Shown: positions 53,632 to 62,852, counted from the stretch's first letter. The stretch: 64,000 nt of DNA from Verrucomicrobium sp. BvORR034 (GCF_000739635.1 NZ_BATQ01000110.1:1-64000); one strand, 5' to 3'. Program-made: numbers and translations. The notes: a model not told the origin generated them from the sequence alone.

Positions 53632-54663
53632 ATGCCTATTGCTACACCTGCACAATATCGCGCCATGCTGGCTGCCGCCCAGGAAGGCGGTTATGCCTAT
53701 CCCGCCATCAACGTGACCTCCATCACGACCATCAATGGCGCGCTTAAGGCATTTGCAGACGCCAAGTCCGACGGCATCATCCAGGTCAGCACCGGTGGTG
53801 GCGAGTTTGCCTCCGGCACTTCGGTCAAAGACATGGCCTTGGGTGCCATCGTGCTGGCAGAAGCCGCCCACCGTTTGGCTGAGCGCTACAATGTGCTCGT
53901 GGCCCTGCACACGGATCACTGCCAGCCCAAGAAGGTGGATACATTCCTCAAACCCCTCATTGCCGCCACCGCCGCCCGTCGTGCCGCTGGCAATGGCAAC
54001 CTCTTCAACTCCCACATGCTGGACGCTTCCGAGCTGCCGCTTGAAGAGAACCTGAAACTTTCCAAGACTCTCCTCGCGGAGTGCGTGGCCAACGAAATCA
54101 TCCTCGAAGTGGAAGCCGGCGTCGTCGGTGGTGAGGAAGACGGCGTGGACCACGGCGATCAGCCCAATGAGAAGCTCTACACCACCCCGGAAGACATGGT
54201 GGAGGTGTACGAAGCCCTCAACGGCATCGGCCAGTTCATGTTTGCCGCCACTTTCGGCAACGTTCATGGCGCTTACAAGCCAGGCGCAGTGAAGCTCAAA
54301 CCCACCATCCTTCGTGACGGCCAGGCCGCTGTAACGGCCAAGTACGGTGCCGAAGCAGAGATGGACCTTGTGTTCCACGGTGGTTCCGGCACCCCTCTGG
54401 AAGAAATCCGTGAGACGCTCGACTACGGCGTCATCAAGATGAACATCGACACGGACACCCAGTACGCCTTCACCCGCCCGATCGCGGAGCATATGTTCAA
54501 GAACTACGACGGCGTCCTCAAGATCGACGGCGAAATGGGTGACAAGAAGATCTACGACCCCCGTGGCTACCTGAAGAAGGCTGAGATCGGTCTTGCCAAG
54601 CGCCTCCAGCAGGCCTGCGACGACCTTCGCAGCACGGGCCGTACCATCTACGGCACGGTGTAG
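53632..54663 (+). CDS. fbaA: Fructose-bisphosphate aldolase, class II
   Basis: The start MPIATPAQYRAMLAAAQEGG (53632) gives 343 residues. Class II zinc-enzyme features are ALHTDHCQPKKVDTFLKPLI (metal-binding His and Asp), LEVEAGVVGGEEDGVDH, FAATFGNVHGAYKPG (zinc His), LVFHGGSGTPLEEIRETLDY and KMNIDTDTQYAFTRPIAE. It catalyses the reversible aldol cleavage of fructose 1,6-bisphosphate in glycolysis and gluconeogenesis. The enzyme is monocistronic, with a clear terminator behind it. Confidence 0.96.
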   Translation: MPIATPAQYRAMLAAAQEGGYAYPAINVTSITTINGALKAFADAKSDGIIQVSTGGGEFASGTSVKDMALGAIVLAEAAHRLAERYNVLVALHTDHCQPKKVDTFLKPLIAATAARRAAGNGNLFNSHMLDASELPLEENLKLSKTLLAECVANEIILEVEAGVVGGEEDGVDHGDQPNEKLYTTPEDMVEVYEALNGIGQFMFAATFGNVHGAYKPGAVKLKPTILRDGQAAVTAKYGAEAEMDLVFHGGSGTPLEEIRETLDYGVIKMNIDTDTQYAFTRPIAEHMFKNYDGVLKIDGEMGDKKIYDPRGYLKKAEIGLAKRLQQACDDLRSTGRTIYGTV

Positions 54664-54696
54664 TTCGCACGAACCCGCCTCGTTTGCCTTTTGGAG

Positions 54697-54731
54697 CCCT
54701 GCTTCCTTCCTGGAAGCAGGGTTCTTTTTTT
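54697..54731 (+). terminator. Intrinsic terminator after fbaA
   Basis: Perfect ten-base arms CCCTGCTTCC (54697-54706) and GGAAGCAGGG (54712-54721) enclose loop TTCCT and are followed by TTCTTTTTTT. A textbook intrinsic terminator between the aldolase and the convergent ROK gene. Confidence 0.85.
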
Positions 54732-54759
54732 CCTGCGAGGCGCTCTGGCTGCTACACTC

Positions 54760-55676
54760 TCAACGCTCCAGCCGGACCCCGCCGCCCAGGCAGGCAGATC
54801 TCGCTGCACCGTATGCTCCCGCCCACTCACCCAACTTCGCCTGCACGATCCGGACACTCTCCCCGGTGGGACGCCACTCAAAGACGTCCAGATGCGGTTG
54901 GATACCCGCCATCACCAGCTCCCAGGCCCCTGCGGCGATACCTCCTCCCAAAATGAAATCCTGCGGATCAAAGGCATTCATCAGGGAGACCATTCCCGCC
55001 GTCAGGGCGCGCATGGAGCTGTCCCACGCCTCTCTGGCCACTTCGTCTCCCCCTTGCGCTGCTTCCAGCAGTTCGCGAGTGTTCTGGTAACGTCCCTGAG
55101 TGCGCAAGGCGACCGTGGCATTGCCCACGGCGTCTTCCAAGCTGCCCGGCGTCCCTACGATGTCGCCCGGCCCAGTATAGTTCACCGTAATATGCCCCAG
55201 GTGCCCAGCTCGTCCCAGGTGGCCGCGAAGCAGTCGCCCATCTGAAATGACCGCTCCCCCACGCCCGTACCCAGGGTCAGCATCACCACATCGCGTGATC
55301 CTTCTGCGGCTCCTTTCCAGACCTCGCCCACCAAGGCGGCATGGGCATCGTTGAGCACTTGCACTTCCCGACCAAGAAAAGAAGCCCAGGAAAATCCTTC
55401 CAAGCCTGCCATGCGACCGCGCATCCACTGAATGGTGCGCCCATCTCGCGCCGCCAATCCAGGAGCAGAGATCCCCACTGGCACCGCAGAGCGCCCTCTC
55501 GTGCTTTCGAAGCCTGCGATCAAAGTCTTCACCGCATCGGCCCAAGCTGGCACATCCGCCACCGTGATCCCGTCATTCGTGGGCAAGGTGGTGCGCTCCA
55601 GACACTGACCCGTTTCACTGTCAAAAAGTCCGGCCTTGATGTTGGTGCCGCCAATGTCGATTCCAATGAGATCCAT
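54760..55676 (-). pseudogene. ROK-family sugar kinase with one frameshift
   Basis: The first frame starts at 55676 and gives GIDIGGTNIKAGLFDSETGQ (phosphate-binding), LNDAHAALVGEVWKGAAEG and VMLTLGTGVG, then drifts off and stops at 55182. The second frame picks up GGAVISDGRLLRGHLGRAGH followed by LGHITVNYTGPGDIVGTPGS and continues to 54760. The switch lies at a run of five C (five G on the coding strand) at 55256-55260. One more G would restore a normal ROK kinase of about 305 residues. Either a real inactivating deletion, a phase-variable tract or a sequencing error. It follows the SDR gene by 30 bp. Confidence 0.85.
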
Positions 55677-55706
55677 GCTGGGAAGCTGCTGCGATGAGGG
55701 TGGGGA

Positions 55707-56516
55707 TCAGTCGGAGGCCCCGCCGTGCTGACCCTCCGTGACGGTCCATCCGCCGTCAACCGCGAGTACCTGACCGGTCACATAACGCGCCTGACGGGAG
55801 AGCAAAAAGACTGCGGCACCATCCAAGTCGCCTGGCACCCCCACCCGTCCCCCATCAAGCGGCTGCTTGCTGGAGACGAACTGAACAATCTCTTCATCTC
55901 CCACCGCCCGTCGGGACATTGGAGTCTCCACCAGAGCGGGAGCGATCACATTGATCCGGATGTTGTGGGACGCGTAATACGCAGCCGTGGCTTTGCTGAA
56001 CCCGACGATCCCGGCCTTCGCAGCTGCATAGGCATGACTGGCAAAATACTTGGGGGACGGCGACCACCCGAGCACACTCGCCATGTTCAGGATCGTGCCA
56101 CCGTCGCCTTGTTTCAAGAACTGCCTGATGGCCGCCCGATTGGAGTTGAACAAGGATTTCAGGTTGAGGTCGAGCGTGTAGTCCCATCCCTCATCCGTGA
56201 GTTCGTGGAGCGGTCCGTCACCTTTGGAGCGGCCGCTGCCCCCTGCGACATGATAGAGCGCGTCCAGCCGACCGAACTTCCCTACCGCCAGTTCCACAGC
56301 ACGCTCAGATGTCTCGGGAAGGATGGCGTCTCCCGCCAGTCCGCAGGCTCCCCGCCCCAGCATCGTCAGCGCCGATTCCAAGCTCTCCCCGGATCGTCCG
56401 ACCACAACCAGACGCGCCCCATTGTCCGCCAGTGCCCGGGCAGCCGAGAGCCCCAGGCCGGTCGTCCCGCCCACCACCACCACCACCAGATCCTTGACAT
56501 CACTTGCACCATTCAT
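55707..56516 (-). CDS. Short-chain dehydrogenase/reductase (SDR)
   Basis: The product is about 269 residues (start MNGASDV; another ATG lies two codons upstream). The Rossmann motif is VVVVVGGTTGLGLSAARALA (TGxxxGxG type with GGTTGLGL). Further features are LYHVAGGSGRSKG (NAG-like position) and ILNMASVLGWSPSPKYFASH leading to the catalytic AYAAAKAGIVGF with Tyr and Lys. The end, VTGQVLAVDGGWTV, is typical. It reads into the ROK kinase gene (30 bp gap), so the two may belong to one sugar-related operon. The substrate is unknown. Confidence 0.92.
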   Translation of the reverse strand: MNGASDVKDLVVVVVGGTTGLGLSAARALADNGARLVVVGRSGESLESALTMLGRGACGLAGDAILPETSERAVELAVGKFGRLDALYHVAGGSGRSKGDGPLHELTDEGWDYTLDLNLKSLFNSNRAAIRQFLKQGDGGTILNMASVLGWSPSPKYFASHAYAAAKAGIVGFSKATAAYYASHNIRINVIAPALVETPMSRRAVGDEEIVQFVSSKQPLDGGRVGVPGDLDGAAVFLLSRQARYVTGQVLAVDGGWTVTEGQHGGASD

Positions 56517-56623
56517 CAGCATGCACCCTAGCGGTCAGCCCGGAGCGTGGCAAGACGCTGGTTCCGCCAGTGGCCTCCGGTGCATGGTTCATCGCGCTTC
56601 ATTTGATTCACTTTCCTATCACC

Positions 56624-57088
56624 ATGCCCCCTCGTCTCAACCTGCTGATCCTCACCCTCACCGCCTGCGTCCTTTCAAGCTGCTCACTCGGCTACCAGAG
56701 TGACTGGAACAAGGCCGCCGCCCGTGATGCCCATCACCCACCCAAAGATCTGACCGGAGCCTGGGAAGGCCGCTGGTACAGTCGGAAGAACGGACATCAT
56801 GGGAAGCTCAAGGCCATCGTCAGCCGCGTGGAGGAGCAAGGAAAGAACACCGCCTACGATTTCCGCTACCACGCCACCTGGGCCAGGGTGCTGAGCGGAG
56901 GCTACACGGCACGGCATCTGGTGGACCGTCGGGGCAAGGTGACAGGCCATCAGGACCTTGGGGCCCTCGTCGGGGGCGTCTATCACTATGATGGAAAAGC
57001 CTCCCCTACGGAGTTTAGGGCAACCTACCGCTGCAACATCGACAACGGGGTGTTTGAGCTGCAAAGACCTGCTCCACCCAAGCGTTGA
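56624..57088 (+). CDS. Small exported lipoprotein of unknown function
   Basis: From ATG 56624 the product is 154 residues with a signal peptide and lipobox (VLSSC, residues 16-20). The mature part resembles small barrel-type lipoproteins: DLTGAWEGRWYSRKNGHHGK then LKAIVSRVEEQ and TAYDFRYHATWARVLSGGYT. This lipocalin-like strand order is also common among Planctomycetes/Verrucomicrobia proteins. A specific function cannot be assigned. A strong hairpin follows the stop. Confidence 0.65.
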   Translation: MPPRLNLLILTLTACVLSSCSLGYQSDWNKAAARDAHHPPKDLTGAWEGRWYSRKNGHHGKLKAIVSRVEEQGKNTAYDFRYHATWARVLSGGYTARHLVDRRGKVTGHQDLGALVGGVYHYDGKASPTEFRATYRCNIDNGVFELQRPAPPKR

Positions 57089-57091
57089 ACA

Positions 57092-57127
57092 ATGATGAAG
57101 GCGGTCCACCTAGACCGCCTTCATCAT
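57092..57127 (+). terminator. Perfect 15-base hairpin after lipoprotein gene
   Basis: ATGATGAAGGCGGTC (57092-57106) and GACCGCCTTCATCAT (57113-57127) pair perfectly around a six-base loop. It sits immediately behind the stop at 57088. The following sequence is ACACAA rather than a T run, so strength is uncertain. The remaining gap to 57332 is less G+C-rich and holds no gene I can support. Confidence 0.6.
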
Positions 57128-57332
57128 ACACAACACAACACCATTCGACACCTGACAAATCAGTTAGCTCGTCCCTGCGGCCACCCTCTATTCAGAGGAA
57201 TTTCGGATGGTTTTTCAGGACGCTTCATTATTATGAAACTGCATCGTCCGTGCCAAGACATTAATCAATCGAGCTGAACTTTTTACTCCAGTAAACAGTT
57301 GTTGGCAGCTGCAAATAATAAGAGACCATCCC

Positions 57333-58103
57333 TCAGGCTTTGCCTCCGGCCTTCGTCCACTCCTCTTTGATGACAGGCTCAATGATCGCGTTCCACTTCG
57401 CGTACCCGGCGTCGTTGAGATGCAGTTTGTCCTTACGGAAAAATTCGTTCTTGGGCGCGCCCTTCTCGTCCATCAGGTAGTTCATCGACTCCAGCCACCG
57501 CACCCAGTCTTTGCCCTCGCACCAGGCCTGCAACAGGCTGTTGAGCTGCTTCACGGCAGGAATCTGTTTGAGCCGGGACTCGGAGACCTTCACGGAATTG
57601 ATGATGATCCGGCAGTCAGGCAGCTTCTCGTGCACCAGGTTCAGGAAGGCAGTATAATCGGCCAGAACTTCTTCTGGCTTCAGCTTTGCATTCAAGTCAT
57701 TGCTGCCTGTGTAAACCACCAGTACCTTGGGTTCGTACCGTAACACCACCCGCTCTGCGTGCACCACCAGGTCATTGGCAACCGACCCGCCAAAGCCACG
57801 GTTCAACACCGGCAGCTTGGGAAACGCCTCCGCGGTCTTCCAGAGACGGATGCTGGAACTCCCTGTGAAGACGATCCCGCCCTTGACCGGCTTGGCCTTG
57901 AACTCGGCGTCAAACTTGGCCAGATCCTTCTCAAACCGGGCTGGGTCAGGCCGCTTGCCCGGGGTAGCGGGAGCTGTCTCCGCCGCAGAGTCAGGAGCAG
58001 TAGCCTGCGCCGCAAATGGGGTGCTGGCGAAAGAGATGGCAGCGGCCAGGCAGGCCACGGTGCTATGGAGAAGGCGGTGTCGGAGATACCCGGATTCGTT
58101 CAT
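57333..58103 (-). CDS. Exported SGNH/GDSL hydrolase
   Basis: The 256-residue product has a signal peptide (ending near FAAQA) and an Ala/Pro/Thr linker. The SGNH blocks are present: GGIVFTGSSSIRLWKTAEAF (block I Ser), VLNRGFGGSVANDLV (Gly), VVYTGSNDLNAKLKPEEVLA (Asn) and DKLHLNDAGYAKWNAIIEPV (Asp and His). The family includes periplasmic esterases and platelet-activating-factor acetylhydrolase-like enzymes. The natural ester substrate is unknown. Confidence 0.92.
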   Translation of the reverse strand: MNESGYLRHRLLHSTVACLAAAISFASTPFAAQATAPDSAAETAPATPGKRPDPARFEKDLAKFDAEFKAKPVKGGIVFTGSSSIRLWKTAEAFPKLPVLNRGFGGSVANDLVVHAERVVLRYEPKVLVVYTGSNDLNAKLKPEEVLADYTAFLNLVHEKLPDCRIIINSVKVSESRLKQIPAVKQLNSLLQAWCEGKDWVRWLESMNYLMDEKGAPKNEFFRKDKLHLNDAGYAKWNAIIEPVIKEEWTKAGGKA

Positions 58104-58169
58104 GGGCGTGATGCTAGGACCACGTCATAGCAGAGGCAAGTGTGATTGCGCCCGAGCAGACTCCGATCC

Positions 58170-58865
58170 CTATCGCCCCACCAGACTGAGCCTCATGCTC
58201 GCCGCCGCTTTCCTTGCGGCTTCCAGCTCCGATGCGCTCAGCACGGAGTCCAGTGTTTCCAAACTATCACGAGCCTGCTTCACGCCCTGCGCGGCGGATG
58301 CAGTGAGCCATTTGTAAGCCTCAACGTAGCTCTGCGACACCCCCTCACCACGACCGTACAGAATCCCCAGATAGTATTGGGCCATCGGCTCATTCCGCTC
58401 CGCCGATTCGCGGAACCACCTGGCCGCCTCGTTGAGGTCTCTGGTCACGCCGTGGCCATTGGCATAGCAGCTCGCAAGATTCAGCTGGGCCACAGGATGC
58501 CCCTGCTCGGAGGCCTGGCGAAACCACTTCGCCCCTTCCACGTAGTCCTCGGCGGTCCCCTCACCTCTCATATAAATGAGCCCCAATGCAGCTTGGGCTT
58601 CCGCATAGCCTTTGGTCGCAGCCTCTTTGTACCAATGGAAGGCCTTGGCGATATCGCGGTATTCAGAGCGCTCATGACCATCATAGCGGATTGCCAGCGC
58701 CAGCTGCGCTGCCCCTTCTCCAGCCAGAGCCTTGGCTTCAAGCTCTTTCAGCTCAACCACTGGATCCGCTGCAACCAACCTCAGCCCCATGCCCATCCAG
58801 CACACCACCACCACTTTCCATCCGGCGGCCGGACGGAAACATGTCACCCATCTACTAGCATCCAT
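58170..58865 (-). CDS. Exported Sel1-repeat protein
   Basis: The 231-residue protein has an N-terminal export signal (KVVVVCWMGMGLRLVA) and about four Sel1-like repeats: AAQLALAIRYDG, YAEAQAALGLIYMRGEGTAE, HPVAQLNLASCYANGHGVTR and EPMAQYYLGILYGRGEGVSQ. Each continues with a WYKEAAT/WFRQASE-type second helix. Sel1 repeats act as protein-binding scaffolds. It is 84 bp downstream of the MscS-type gene on the same strand. Confidence 0.9.
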   Translation of the reverse strand: MDASRWVTCFRPAAGWKVVVVCWMGMGLRLVAADPVVELKELEAKALAGEGAAQLALAIRYDGHERSEYRDIAKAFHWYKEAATKGYAEAQAALGLIYMRGEGTAEDYVEGAKWFRQASEQGHPVAQLNLASCYANGHGVTRDLNEAARWFRESAERNEPMAQYYLGILYGRGEGVSQSYVEAYKWLTASAAQGVKQARDSLETLDSVLSASELEAARKAAASMRLSLVGR

Positions 58866-58949
58866 AAAAACCTCAATTCAAAGTTCGGGAGTCATCAGAT
58901 GGGACATCGCCAGAACGATCTGCGTTGAGGGTAATTTTTTTCGCCGTCG

Positions 58950-61331
58950 TCAGAGCAGGGTTATCCCCTGCTCTGTGAGGGCTTTATGCACTGCGACGCT
59001 TAAGTCACTGCTGAGGGGACGGGCATCTTCGAACCGGTTTACCCAGACCCGGAGCTCGAACTTGATGCCCCCGGCCACGAACTCTGTGAGGCAGGTTTGC
59101 GGGGCAGGAGCCTCCGCCACCAACGGGTGACCCGCCGCAACCCCGTTGATGACCTCAATCACGCGTTGGGGGTCGGCGTCCTTCCCGACAGCTACCGCTA
59201 CTTCCAGACGCCTTTTACGGTCGGTCAGCGTCCAGTTCGTGAAGCGATCTGCGATGAGCTTGCCGTTGGGAACCACTACTTCAGAGCCATCTCCCACCTT
59301 GACGATGCTGGCCCGGATGCCGATATGCGTCACGACTCCGGTGATGGTTTCAAGTTGGATGATGTCCCCTACCTGCACCGGACGCTCGAAGAGCAGGATG
59401 AGGCCGGAGACAAAATTGTTCACGATGTTCTGCATCCCGAAGCCCAGGCCCACACCGAACGCACCTGCGAGGATGGTGAACTTCGTCATGTCATACCCCA
59501 GTGCCGCCACGGCCAGGACAAATCCCACCAGCAGAATCACATAGTGCAGCATGGTAGAGATCGCATAGGGGACGCCCCGTGCCAGACGCACGCGGGGATA
59601 GATGTCCTCCTCCAGCACGAAACGCAGGATCCGGGATAGCAGAAATGCCCCCGCCACCATCAATCCAAAGGTGACGACGCCGCCAATCGACAGGGTGGCA
59701 GATCCCAGAATCCAGTTGCTCGTCAGAGTGGTCTCAATGGCCTCAAACACCGGTCGCTTCAGGGAGAGGACATCCAGGGTGGAGGTGGCCCACCAGAGCC
59801 CGGCCAGCCAGCGCAGCAGCCGGCTGCTGCGACGACGCAACATGGGCCGGTGTCGCTGCACGGCGCGGAGTTTCGCCACCGGCCGGAAGTGGAGGAAACA
59901 ACCTACCAGCGCATCCACCACACTGACCGCTGCATTGAGGACCAGAGCCAGGTAGGTGCTCTTGAAAAGGCCGGCCGTCAGGAATCTCGCCAGCCCGACA
60001 TATCCCAGGGCATTCATCACAAATGCCACCCCAAACACCGCCATTGCCAGCCTCACCGCCAGCAGTGCAATGGACCAGAGCCGTGATGAGGCATCATCCG
60101 GCTTTGTCGCGCGGCGCAAGAACCAAAGGCAAAACAAGGTGCCCGCCAGCGTCTCCCCGAGGAAAAGGAACCGCGACATCACCGGCCAGGGTGCCGCGAG
60201 GTTCAAGACCACACCAAAGAGATAAAAGCCGGCCAGACCATAGAGGAGCTTCCGCAAGGAACCCGCCACCAGATGGTGCAGCACATAGAGCGTCGGCACG
60301 AGAGCGATGCCACCCACTACTGCCCAAAAGATCCGGGGAGGCTGGGGATAAATCCAGCCACTGACCAGGACGGAAAGTACCAGGGCTGTGCTCTTTGGCA
60401 CGCCAAAGACAACCGCCGCCCCCCGCAAGGACTCATCCCCCACCGCCCATTGCCCCACATGCCGGCGCATCCAGGTGATGAGCAGAAAGAAAGCGGTGAC
60501 AATCAATCCGTGCAGGACCAAAGCGCCACGTTGGCGAAGCAGGTAGCCCCCCAGAGCAGACCACTGTACCGGCAGAGCTTCGCCAGCATCCATCCTCATC
60601 ACATCTGCAGAACGCTGGAGCGCATCCGGCTTCCAGATCATCGGCGCATCCGGCTGCAACAGCATCCGCATGGCCCGGCTCTGCGCCTGAGTAATGGCCA
60701 CCTGTATCTCCCTGGCACGAGCATCTTCATTGCTCACCTTCGTCTGCAAGGCGACGATCCCGCTGCTGGCTTTTTGTCCCGCTGCACGCGCCTTCTGAAT
60801 CTGGTCCATGACGGCACCAATCCGCTTGAGCACCTCCGGCATGGCCCCAGCCTTCTTGGCTTCGTCCAAGGACTTCTGCCAGGTTTCCAACAGCTTGGCG
60901 AGCCGCTGGTCGCGTCGTTCCAAGAGATCCGCCCGGGCGGCCAGTTCGCTTTGCCAGGCGCCAAGCACCCGGCGCATTTCCGTCCACACCGACTCCTGGG
61001 ACTGCAATACATCCAGGCCAGGAGTCGCACCAAGGATGGCGGTTGTTTCCGTCGTTCGCGCGGAGATTTCTTTCGCCTGTTTGCCGAGTTGGGTCGCCAC
61101 CCCGCTTTCCACTTTTACCCCCTCTGCATCGGCCTGGAGCGCTTCCATCTCCTGGTCGGTGTTCTGGGCCTGCTCTGCCACCTGCGCCAGGGGGAAAAAA
61201 TCTGGCAGCACCGGTTCGACCGGTTCGGCGGGCTTCACCATGGTGCCGATGTCCGGAAGTTTGGGCGGCTGCTGGGCCACCCCTGCCATCGCAAACAGTA
61301 CCGTCCATAAGGCGATTGCCAGCAGCTTCAT
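58950..61331 (-). CDS. Large MscS-family mechanosensitive channel
   Basis: The 793-residue protein has a signal peptide (MKLLAIALWTVLFAMAGVAQ) and an alpha-helical, probably coiled-coil periplasmic region (about residues 40-270). About ten membrane helices follow, and then the MscS core. The pore helix and beta domain read GVGLGFGMQNIVNNFVSGLI, LLFERPVQVGDIIQLETITG and GVVTHIGIRASIVKVGDGSE, with VVPNGKLIADRFTNWT. This long form resembles MscK/YbdG-type or MscM channels, which open on membrane tension to release solutes. It diverges from the TetR gene, with 94 bp between the starts. Confidence 0.93.
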   Translation of the reverse strand: MKLLAIALWTVLFAMAGVAQQPPKLPDIGTMVKPAEPVEPVLPDFFPLAQVAEQAQNTDQEMEALQADAEGVKVESGVATQLGKQAKEISARTTETTAILGATPGLDVLQSQESVWTEMRRVLGAWQSELAARADLLERRDQRLAKLLETWQKSLDEAKKAGAMPEVLKRIGAVMDQIQKARAAGQKASSGIVALQTKVSNEDARAREIQVAITQAQSRAMRMLLQPDAPMIWKPDALQRSADVMRMDAGEALPVQWSALGGYLLRQRGALVLHGLIVTAFFLLITWMRRHVGQWAVGDESLRGAAVVFGVPKSTALVLSVLVSGWIYPQPPRIFWAVVGGIALVPTLYVLHHLVAGSLRKLLYGLAGFYLFGVVLNLAAPWPVMSRFLFLGETLAGTLFCLWFLRRATKPDDASSRLWSIALLAVRLAMAVFGVAFVMNALGYVGLARFLTAGLFKSTYLALVLNAAVSVVDALVGCFLHFRPVAKLRAVQRHRPMLRRRSSRLLRWLAGLWWATSTLDVLSLKRPVFEAIETTLTSNWILGSATLSIGGVVTFGLMVAGAFLLSRILRFVLEEDIYPRVRLARGVPYAISTMLHYVILLVGFVLAVAALGYDMTKFTILAGAFGVGLGFGMQNIVNNFVSGLILLFERPVQVGDIIQLETITGVVTHIGIRASIVKVGDGSEVVVPNGKLIADRFTNWTLTDRKRRLEVAVAVGKDADPQRVIEVINGVAAGHPLVAEAPAPQTCLTEFVAGGIKFELRVWVNRFEDARPLSSDLSVAVHKALTEQGITLL

Positions 61332-61405
61332 CCAGTCACCCTTAGAGACCTATCGGCATGGGGGCAAACTGGTTTTTCATCACTTGGCAGTTGACGAAAG
61401 CCGAT

Positions 61406-61423
61406 TTCAAACGTTTGTTTGAA
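61406..61423. promoter_or_regulatory. Likely TetR operator (inverted repeat)
   Basis: TTCAAAC (61406-61412) and GTTTGAA (61417-61423) form an inverted repeat with four-base spacer, and CAAACGTTTG within it is itself a perfect palindrome. It ends two bases before the GTG start of the TetR gene, so binding would block its expression and possibly that of the divergent MscS gene. The site fits the typical size of TetR operators; binding is inferred. Confidence 0.6.
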
Positions 61424-61425
61424 CG

Positions 61426-62151
61426 GTGTCCACCTTGCTCACACTCCCTGCCAAGAGCGCCCCGGCCGCTGTAGCAAAGGTCCCTTCCGCTGTAACCCGT
61501 CTCACCCTCCTGGACACCGCAGAGCGACTTTTCGCCGAGCGAGGCATTGACGGCACCTCCGTGCGGGACATCACCAAAGCCGCTGCGGCGAACGTCTCCG
61601 CGGTGAACTACCACTTCGGCGGCAAAGACGGGCTGGTGGAGGCCGTGTTCTTCCGCCGTCTGGCACCGCTCAACGACCGTCGGCTGACCCGGCTTGAGGC
61701 TGCCATCAAACATGCTGGCGCATCCCCCGTTCCACTGGAAGACATCCTCGATGCCTTCATACGCCCTTCAGTGGACGAGCTTCGCACCGGCGGCTACACA
61801 AACCACTTTCTCCGCCTGATGGGGCGATGCCTCCAAGAGCCCAATCCAAAGCTGGAAACATTCCTCGTAGGCGTCTTTGCAGAAGTGGTGGGCACGTTCA
61901 ATCCCCACTTTGTCCGGGCTCTTCCCGGCCTGCCCACTGGAGAATTGTTCTGGCGTACCAGCTTCATGTTTGGCACTCTGCACCATGCCCTGTACACCTG
62001 GAGTCGCTTTGAGACCTGCCAGTTTGCCAGCATGTCAGGCATGCCACAGACCACGCGGCTCACAGGAGAGCAGTTGGTCCGTTCCCTCATCCGCTACGCC
62101 GCTGCGGGCATGCGTGCCCCCTTTGGCTCTGAAGATCCCCTTCCTTCCTGA
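61426..62151 (+). CDS. TetR-family transcriptional regulator (CerR/CecR-like)
   Basis: The 241-residue protein starts at GTG 61426. The helix-turn-helix part is TLLDTAERLFAERGIDGTSV followed by RDITKAAAANVSAVNYHFGG and KDGLVEAVFFRR, the classical TetR pattern. The C-terminal ligand domain has DAFIRPSVDELRTGGYTNHF and LRLMGRCLQEPNPKLETFLV, resembling the CerR/CecR subgroup. It is divergent from the MscS-type channel and upstream of a barrel gene (64 bp), either of which could be a target. Confidence 0.92.
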   Translation: MSTLLTLPAKSAPAAVAKVPSAVTRLTLLDTAERLFAERGIDGTSVRDITKAAAANVSAVNYHFGGKDGLVEAVFFRRLAPLNDRRLTRLEAAIKHAGASPVPLEDILDAFIRPSVDELRTGGYTNHFLRLMGRCLQEPNPKLETFLVGVFAEVVGTFNPHFVRALPGLPTGELFWRTSFMFGTLHHALYTWSRFETCQFASMSGMPQTTRLTGEQLVRSLIRYAAAGMRAPFGSEDPLPS

Positions 62152-62215
62152 CCCTGACAAGGCAGGAAGAACGACAGAAAAACAACCACCCACTCCAACC
62201 TAAAGCAACCTCACT

Positions 62216-62827
62216 ATGAAGAACACCCTCCTCCTCCTCGCCACGCTTGGCGGCCTTGGCAGCACCGCCATGGCTGGCACCCCAGTGCCCACCGAGATCA
62301 CGCCTCCCCCGGCCCCGGTCTCTCTCTACAACGCGGGTGAACTCCAGTTTGACCTCTTTGGTCAATATGGCGTGACCAGCTCCGGCAACGAACGGCTCAT
62401 CGGTGATGACGCTTTCGGCGGCGGTATTGGGGTGAATTATTTCATCACCCGGTGGTTCGGTCTTGGTGGCGAAGGCTCGCTCTTCGACACGGAAGGTGAT
62501 GCGGTCGGCACCGCCACCTTCAATATCTTCCTCCGTGCTCCGCTCGGGGAGTCTGGCTTTGCGGTCTATGGGTTCACCGGCATCGGCATCACCTTCAATG
62601 CAGACGACATCGACAGCGACGACTTCGATGACTTTCAAGATCGCGTGGAGGACGACGATGATCCGAAAGACTCCGACGACGTCCTCCTCCAGGGCCACGT
62701 CGGTGTCGGCATCGAATACCGTTTCAGCCCGAACTTCGGTATCTTCACCGATGCCCGCTATACCTTCGTGGAACGCGATGACAGCGACTTCACGCTGATC
62801 CGCGCTGGCGTCCGTTTCGCTTTCTAA
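62216..62827 (+). CDS. Outer-membrane barrel protein with very acidic loop
   Basis: The 203-residue product has a signal peptide (MKNTLLLLATLGGLGSTAMA), a Pro-rich linker and an OmpA-like eight-strand barrel pattern (GGGIGVNYFITRWFGLGGEG, ESGFAVYGFTGIGITFNADD, GHVGVGIEYRFSPNFGIFTD), ending in RAGVRFAF with terminal Phe. Residues 130-155 contain 16 Asp or Glu, which likely form one long extracellular or periplasmic loop. It lies 64 bp after the TetR gene on the same strand. Confidence 0.85.
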   Translation: MKNTLLLLATLGGLGSTAMAGTPVPTEITPPPAPVSLYNAGELQFDLFGQYGVTSSGNERLIGDDAFGGGIGVNYFITRWFGLGGEGSLFDTEGDAVGTATFNIFLRAPLGESGFAVYGFTGIGITFNADDIDSDDFDDFQDRVEDDDDPKDSDDVLLQGHVGVGIEYRFSPNFGIFTDARYTFVERDDSDFTLIRAGVRFAF

Positions 62828-62852
62828 ACGAGCTGCGGCAAACGTCTTGCAC

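Noticed and set aside
57128-57332. Possible small RNA or gene in the 205-bp A+T-richer gap
   Set aside because: No frame with coding character and no strong terminator-ended structure was found there.
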